NCBI GenBank assembly: GCA_029379215.1
Contig: JAQYWO010000024.1
Span: 1 to 51,546 of the forward strand
DNA length: 51,546 nucleotides
Source of the DNA: Rhizonema sp. PD37
GTDB taxonomy: Bacteria > Cyanobacteriota > Cyanobacteriia > Cyanobacteriales > Nostocaceae
Direction: 5' to 3'
The notes under the pieces were generated by a model. That model saw only the letters and a program-made list of their open reading frames with translations, was not told where the DNA came from and did not search any database. Positions 47,343 through 51,546 of the stretch are shown in pieces; position 1 is the stretch's first letter, and the number at the start of each line of letters is the position of its first letter. The position numbers were made by a program, and so were the translations under genes.

Positions 47343-50300
47343 TTACTGTTGGCACATAGGAGTAGTCCCCAAGCTAGTAATATGGGTTTGAGAAGAAATC
47401 AAAGTAACTTCGCCTTTATTGTTTAGGACCCAACCAGTAGCGGGTACAATTTCCAAAGCTTTTGGTTTTGAGGGTAATTTAGCAGTCGGTTTGTCTGCAC
47501 GCTGTTGTAGTGCGATGCCCGCAGGCGACGGCTTAAGCCGTATCGCGCTTATGCGAGTATCTGACCATACCACATCACTGCTGAGGGGTTCATCAGGGTT
47601 GGGTGGTAAACCACCACGTCCAGTCACGATAAATTCATTCTCTTGATTAGCCTGAACGGCAGCACAGCCAACATCTCTAAGTCTTGATGAGGCATCAAGG
47701 ATATTGCTAGGTAGTTCCACTAATCCGCGACTGGGATCGACATCAGCTCCGTTAATTTGTACTACGCCATCCAATTGAGGATTCAGCTGCGAAAAAGCCG
47801 TAATTCTGGAGAATTCAGTTGGTCGATTAGAGCGATCTAGTCCGAAAATTCCACTAGCTGTAATGTTGATCCTACCCCCCCTACCTTCAAAAGCGTTGGC
47901 AGTGATACTGCTATTTTCTCTCAAGACGCCTGCGATCACACCTGAGGGAGTATTGATTCTAATGTTACCACCATTACCACCACCTGTTTGTGGCGTACCT
48001 GCAGTTGTCGAGATAAGACTGTTATTACGCAGTAGTAATAAATTTCGTGGCTCTAGGGTGATATTGCCACCATTTCCAGAAGCTGATTGTCCTTCAATCC
48101 TACCTTGATTGAACAGAAAAATAGAACCAGCCTGCACATTTATATTGCCTGCTTCACCCAATTGTGTTCTCTTGGGGTCATAATCAGGAGGTATTGAAGA
48201 AACTGTGATGTTAGAGTTATTGCTCACAGTTAAAGCTCCTCTAATCATTAGATTTATGTCTCCACCATTTCCCCTGCTAAAAGTATTACTAATAATAGTG
48301 CTATTGTTATCAAGTTCCAAGGAGTTAGCCGTGAGCGTGAGTTCACCAGCTTTTCCTGTACCTTGAGTATCGAAGCGAATCTGCCCTCCGTTTCTCAATG
48401 TGACAGTGTCAGCATTAATAGATATTCGTCCTCCGTCACCGGAACCCAGAGTACCGCTCCCCAGACTGCCGAACGTGGGCGTGTTACTTGTATCATTTTC
48501 CAAAAAAACTGATGAAGAAGTGATGTTAATATTTCCGGCATTGCCACTACTGTTAAGCAGCGCATTAGTACCAATGTTGCTGCGATTCCTCAGTATCAGA
48601 GAGTTGGCAGTGAGCGTGAAATTTCCTGCATTTCCACGACCACCAGTTTCACTAGTGATGCTGCTGTTGTCTAGCTCTACAGTATCAGCTATAATATTCC
48701 AGTTCCCGGCATTGCCTGTAGGCATGACATTCGAGTTTCCGCCATTAGCTGCATTGTTATTGGGGTTATTGTTTCTTCTATCGAGCATTCCGGCATTACT
48801 ACCCACTCCACTATTTTCAAGTTTTAATAAGCCTGTTTTAATAGCGATAGATCCCGCATTACCCTGTCCTAATGTATCGGCATTCAAAAAACCTCCATTC
48901 CGAATGAGAATACTATCGGTGGCATTGATGATAATGTTTCCAGCATTGCCCTGACTTGTCTCATTGGCTCGTGTCATGATTCCGCCACCATTCTGAAGTG
49001 AAACTGATGTCGCAGTTAGAGAAACCGCTCCCGCATTCCCATTTCCAGTAGTTGTGCTTTGCAGGGCACCTTGCTCTAGCGCAACGTTTGATTTCGCGTT
49101 AATGGTTATATCGGGAGCATTGCCACTTGCAGAAGTCTGACCGCCGATCACACTATTTGTCAATGAAAAAGAATTGACGTTAATATTGATGCCTCCGCTA
49201 TTACCCTGATTAGTGGCGTTGCTATTGATACCTCCCCCTTGAAGGTTGAGTGAGTTCGTATTCACCGAGACTGATCCACCATTTCCCTGACTGTTCGTAT
49301 TGCTGTTTATACTTCCACCTGATTGAAGTGTGAGCGAGTTAGCGTTGATGGAGATTAACCCGCCGTTGCCATTGCCAGTAGTGTTGCTGTTTATGTTTCC
49401 ATTTTGTTGTTGCAGCATGAGTGAGTCGGCTTTGATGGAGATTAACGCCCCAGAACCATTGCTGCTTGTGTTGCTGTTAATCTGAGCATTGTTGATTGAT
49501 ACAGAGGGAGTAGTGATGGTGATCGGTTCTGCTAAGATCGCACTGTTGTTGCTACTTGTAATTCCAAAATTTTCTAACGAGACAGAACTTGGTGCCGTTG
49601 CCGTGAATGCCCCTCCCCTGGTTTCAACTGAACCATTCATAAGACTTACATTGCCACGAGCAGAACCGACACCAGCTTGGAGTATTACATTCAGAGGAGC
49701 ATTGTTCGCCGTGATGCCAAAGTTTTGCAAGTTAATATCGTTGCTAGCTTGTAAAGTTAAGGTGACTGGCCTTGTGTTTCGCGTATCAATACTAAACCCA
49801 CTTGTATTTGTCCGTTCTGTAATGTTTCCCACCTGAGTTCCTGCACCACTTGTGGTAATAGTCACATTAGTTCCAACACTCAGTTGGTTCATAATATCTG
49901 GAATATTGACAACTGCATCGTCACCACTGGGTGTGAAAATGTTTGGATCGCCATTACTGAATGAACCACTCGATGTTGTATAGTCGAGAATGACATTGTG
50001 TGGGTCGAGAAGCCAAGTGCCACTTTGACCATTTGTTGTACTGGCGTCGATGCGAATGCCAGCAACATCAAGGAAATGACTTCCTGATGTTTCAATTAAG
50101 CCTCCATTTCCTGCAAGTTTTCCACCCCTTGCACTCAAACTACCATAAGCACGAGTTGATTGAGTGGAATTCACAGTGATTTGTCCACCATTGCCTTTGG
50201 TTAAGGCATCTGCATTGATGGTTGTGGTGGGGCTAATGTAGGTTGCACTCGCCAGAGGAATTAAGCCACCTTGGGAGTCTCCTCCCACCACAACCTTACC

Positions 50301-51164
50301 CCCAAGAGTATCTCCCGACACGTTGATTACTGAATCCAACAACCCGACGCGATCGCCCACTATCACTACTCTTCCTCCAGTTTTTTCGGGTATGGGATTA
50401 GAGGCATCAATTTTCCCGGAGATGATTGCAGTGCCAATATCATTCCCATGACTACTGAAGTTTTGCCAACTCAGTATTTCTCCTGTTTCCCCTATATAAG
50501 CCTCACCTTGAGCAAAAGCAGCTATAGTCACTTGCCCACCTGCTGCAGAGAGTTGCCCATTGTTAGTGACATTAGTGCCAATCAAGCTTAAGTTTTGTCC
50601 AGAGTTGACAGCAAGATTGCCTGCATTAGAAATCATACCTGCAAGATTATTATTAAGTTGTAACCCAGTGGGGACACTGATTGTTAGTAAGGCTGATGAT
50701 TGGCTTGGGTTGGTACTGAAAACACTGCCATCCGCAAACTTTAAACTATTTGCTGTCGTAGCTGTAAACGAACCACCAATACTAAGTGCCGCATTACGAC
50801 CAAATATAATGCCATTAGGATTCAGCACAAATAGATTTGCTTTACCGTTAGCACGAATTAACCCATCAATATTCGAGATAGATAAACCTGTGACACGACT
50901 AATAATATTCTGAATCTGTTGAGTATTGTTAAAGTGTGCTGTAGTGCCAGTGGGAACTGAAAACTCCTGAAAACTGTGGAACAAGTTTCTTCCCGCCTGC
51001 GTTCCACCTTCAATAATTCTGGTATTTCCCTCAAGTTTAACAGTGGAATTATGAGGTAGACTTCTATCGGGAGTAATTTGAGCTACAGCACTTCCACTCG
51101 CAACGCAAAAACCACCGAAGACAACACCTAAGAACCAGATCCAACGAGTCTTCATCAAAGACAT
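47343..51164 (-). CDS. Two-partner-secretion exoprotein, copy 2
   Basis: 1273 aa. Signal peptide to 'VASGSAVA', TPS domain with 'LFVLNPNGIIFGRNAALSIG', then a beta-helix similar to copy 1 but with extra units (for example 'NSNTTGNGNGGLISINANSL'), and the same end 'FIVTGRGGLPPNPDEPLSSD' with 'VVWSDTR'. The two copies line up over their whole length and share upstream flanks, so a whole gene was duplicated. Probably a surface or secreted adhesin. GGGGAGGG lies 5 nt before its ATG. Confidence 0.92.
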   Translation of the reverse strand: MSLMKTRWIWFLGVVFGGFCVASGSAVAQITPDRSLPHNSTVKLEGNTRIIEGGTQAGRNLFHSFQEFSVPTGTTAHFNNTQQIQNIISRVTGLSISNIDGLIRANGKANLFVLNPNGIIFGRNAALSIGGSFTATTANSLKFADGSVFSTNPSQSSALLTISVPTGLQLNNNLAGMISNAGNLAVNSGQNLSLIGTNVTNNGQLSAAGGQVTIAAFAQGEAYIGETGEILSWQNFSSHGNDIGTAIISGKIDASNPIPEKTGGRVVIVGDRVGLLDSVINVSGDTLGGKVVVGGDSQGGLIPLASATYISPTTTINADALTKGNGGQITVNSTQSTRAYGSLSARGGKLAGNGGLIETSGSHFLDVAGIRIDASTTNGQSGTWLLDPHNVILDYTTSSGSFSNGDPNIFTPSGDDAVVNIPDIMNQLSVGTNVTITTSGAGTQVGNITERTNTSGFSIDTRNTRPVTLTLQASNDINLQNFGITANNAPLNVILQAGVGSARGNVSLMNGSVETRGGAFTATAPSSVSLENFGITSSNNSAILAEPITITTPSVSINNAQINSNTSSNGSGALISIKADSLMLQQQNGNINSNTTGNGNGGLISINANSLTLQSGGSINSNTNSQGNGGSVSVNTNSLNLQGGGINSNATNQGNSGGININVNSFSLTNSVIGGQTSASGNAPDITINAKSNVALEQGALQSTTTGNGNAGAVSLTATSVSLQNGGGIMTRANETSQGNAGNIIINATDSILIRNGGFLNADTLGQGNAGSIAIKTGLLKLENSGVGSNAGMLDRRNNNPNNNAANGGNSNVMPTGNAGNWNIIADTVELDNSSITSETGGRGNAGNFTLTANSLILRNRSNIGTNALLNSSGNAGNINITSSSVFLENDTSNTPTFGSLGSGTLGSGDGGRISINADTVTLRNGGQIRFDTQGTGKAGELTLTANSLELDNNSTIISNTFSRGNGGDINLMIRGALTVSNNSNITVSSIPPDYDPKRTQLGEAGNINVQAGSIFLFNQGRIEGQSASGNGGNITLEPRNLLLLRNNSLISTTAGTPQTGGGNGGNIRINTPSGVIAGVLRENSSITANAFEGRGGRINITASGIFGLDRSNRPTEFSRITAFSQLNPQLDGVVQINGADVDPSRGLVELPSNILDASSRLRDVGCAAVQANQENEFIVTGRGGLPPNPDEPLSSDVVWSDTRISAIRLKPSPAGIALQQRADKPTAKLPSKPKALEIVPATGWVLNNKGEVTLISSQTHITSLGTTPMCQQ

Positions 51165-51256
51165 TGCACCCTCCCCATTGGTATAGCACTACTTATGAAT
51201 AAATCACATTAGGGGGTCAGAATAATTAGAGAATTGATAATTCATAATTCGTAACT
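51165..51256 (-). promoter_or_regulatory. Upstream region of TPS copy 2
   Basis: The partner of 47250-47341, with the same ordered sequence blocks. The sequence conservation outside coding parts implies either recent duplication or selection on a leader. Confidence 0.5.
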
Positions 51257-51374
51257 ATGATCTCCTGCGTCCATGTAAGAGCTAAAAACGTTGATTTGTC
51301 CGAGTTATTGATTGAAAACAATTCTATTTGATTTGCCATAGCAAACCTCAGAAATAGGGTTTCTCAGAACTCAC

Positions 51375-51499
51375 TAAGTAAGTCGGCTTCAGCGCTGTAG
51401 ACGCGGAGCGGCTTCTCGCAGAGTAGCGCTTACTACACAATAATTTTCTCAAATTCACTTTTCTTTACATAATTAGGTTTTTAACCGCCGACTTACTTA
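51375..51499. mobile_element. Possible 125-bp inverted-repeat element
   Basis: TAAGTAAGTCGGC at 51375-51387 is the exact inverse of GCCGACTTACTTA at 51487-51499. Inside lies GTAGACGCGGAGCGGCTTCT..GTAGCGCTTAC, which resembles palindromic interspersed repeats common in heterocystous cyanobacteria. No coding capacity; MITE-like. Confidence 0.55.
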
Positions 51500-51546
51500 A
51501 TAGTTTAAGGTAAAGAGAGGAGACAGATATTATTTACTTATAGTAC

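Overview
The window looks like chromosome of a filamentous, probably Nostocales-type cyanobacterium. The evidence is the frequent HIP1 octamer (GCGATCGC), the pipX-pipY-sepF-proC block, a SynEtr1-like ethylene-binding kinase, large caspase/NTPase/WD40 and two-partner-secretion proteins, and purine/pyrimidine-rich intergenic repeats. The genus cannot be fixed from sequence alone. I saw no tRNA, rRNA, CRISPR array or intact insertion sequence.

Layout. 0.2-5 kb: a DUF3102 protein, a Gfo/Idh/MocA oxidoreductase, a DUF1822 protein and a sigma-70-family factor. The sigma factor is divergent from a 1746-aa caspase - STAND NTPase - transmembrane - 14xWD40 protein (5.2-10.5 kb). 10.5-12.7 kb: a small defence-like island with an HsdR-N-like nuclease, a broken DUF4365 nuclease-like gene and its overlapping partner, closed by a decayed second copy of the 3' end of the WD40 gene. 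12.8-15.8 kb: a small secreted Pro/Cys peptide and a beta-helix surface protein. 15.9-27.7 kb: a dTDP-rhamnose/polysaccharide region on the minus strand (GT4, GT2, rfbA, rfbD, rfbC). Its rfbC is separated from rfbD by 6.4 kb carrying three plus-strand exoproteins (PPC repeats, subtilase, CAP). All three begin with the same FDAxFY-type repeat module.

27.8-32.3 kb: a zone of gene decay. It holds a long frame with no start codon, a methyltransferase, a diiron-oxidase-like (PF14518-type) gene stopped by one TGA inside a would-be HIP1 site, a previously unmarked 26-codon peptide gene directly upstream of it, a collapsed ABC binding-protein/permease gene and a broken methyltransferase. 32.4-39.1 kb is core genome: a RemA/DUF370-like gene, pipX, pipY, sepF, proC and a Ski2-like helicase. 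39.5-43.5 kb: a MerR regulator and a two-gene signalling operon (ethylene-receptor-type kinase, then REC-PAS-kinase). 43.6-51.2 kb: two tandem paralogous TPS exoproteins that share their 5' flanks, then a 125-bp inverted-repeat element.

The best leads for something undescribed are (1) the short peptide plus PF14518-type enzyme operon at 29.1-30.3 kb, which has RiPP-like architecture, (2) the sigma/DUF1822/caspase-STAND-WD40 locus, and (3) the repeat module shared by three signal-peptide-less exoproteins inserted in the rhamnose genes. All functional statements are inferences from motifs and context.
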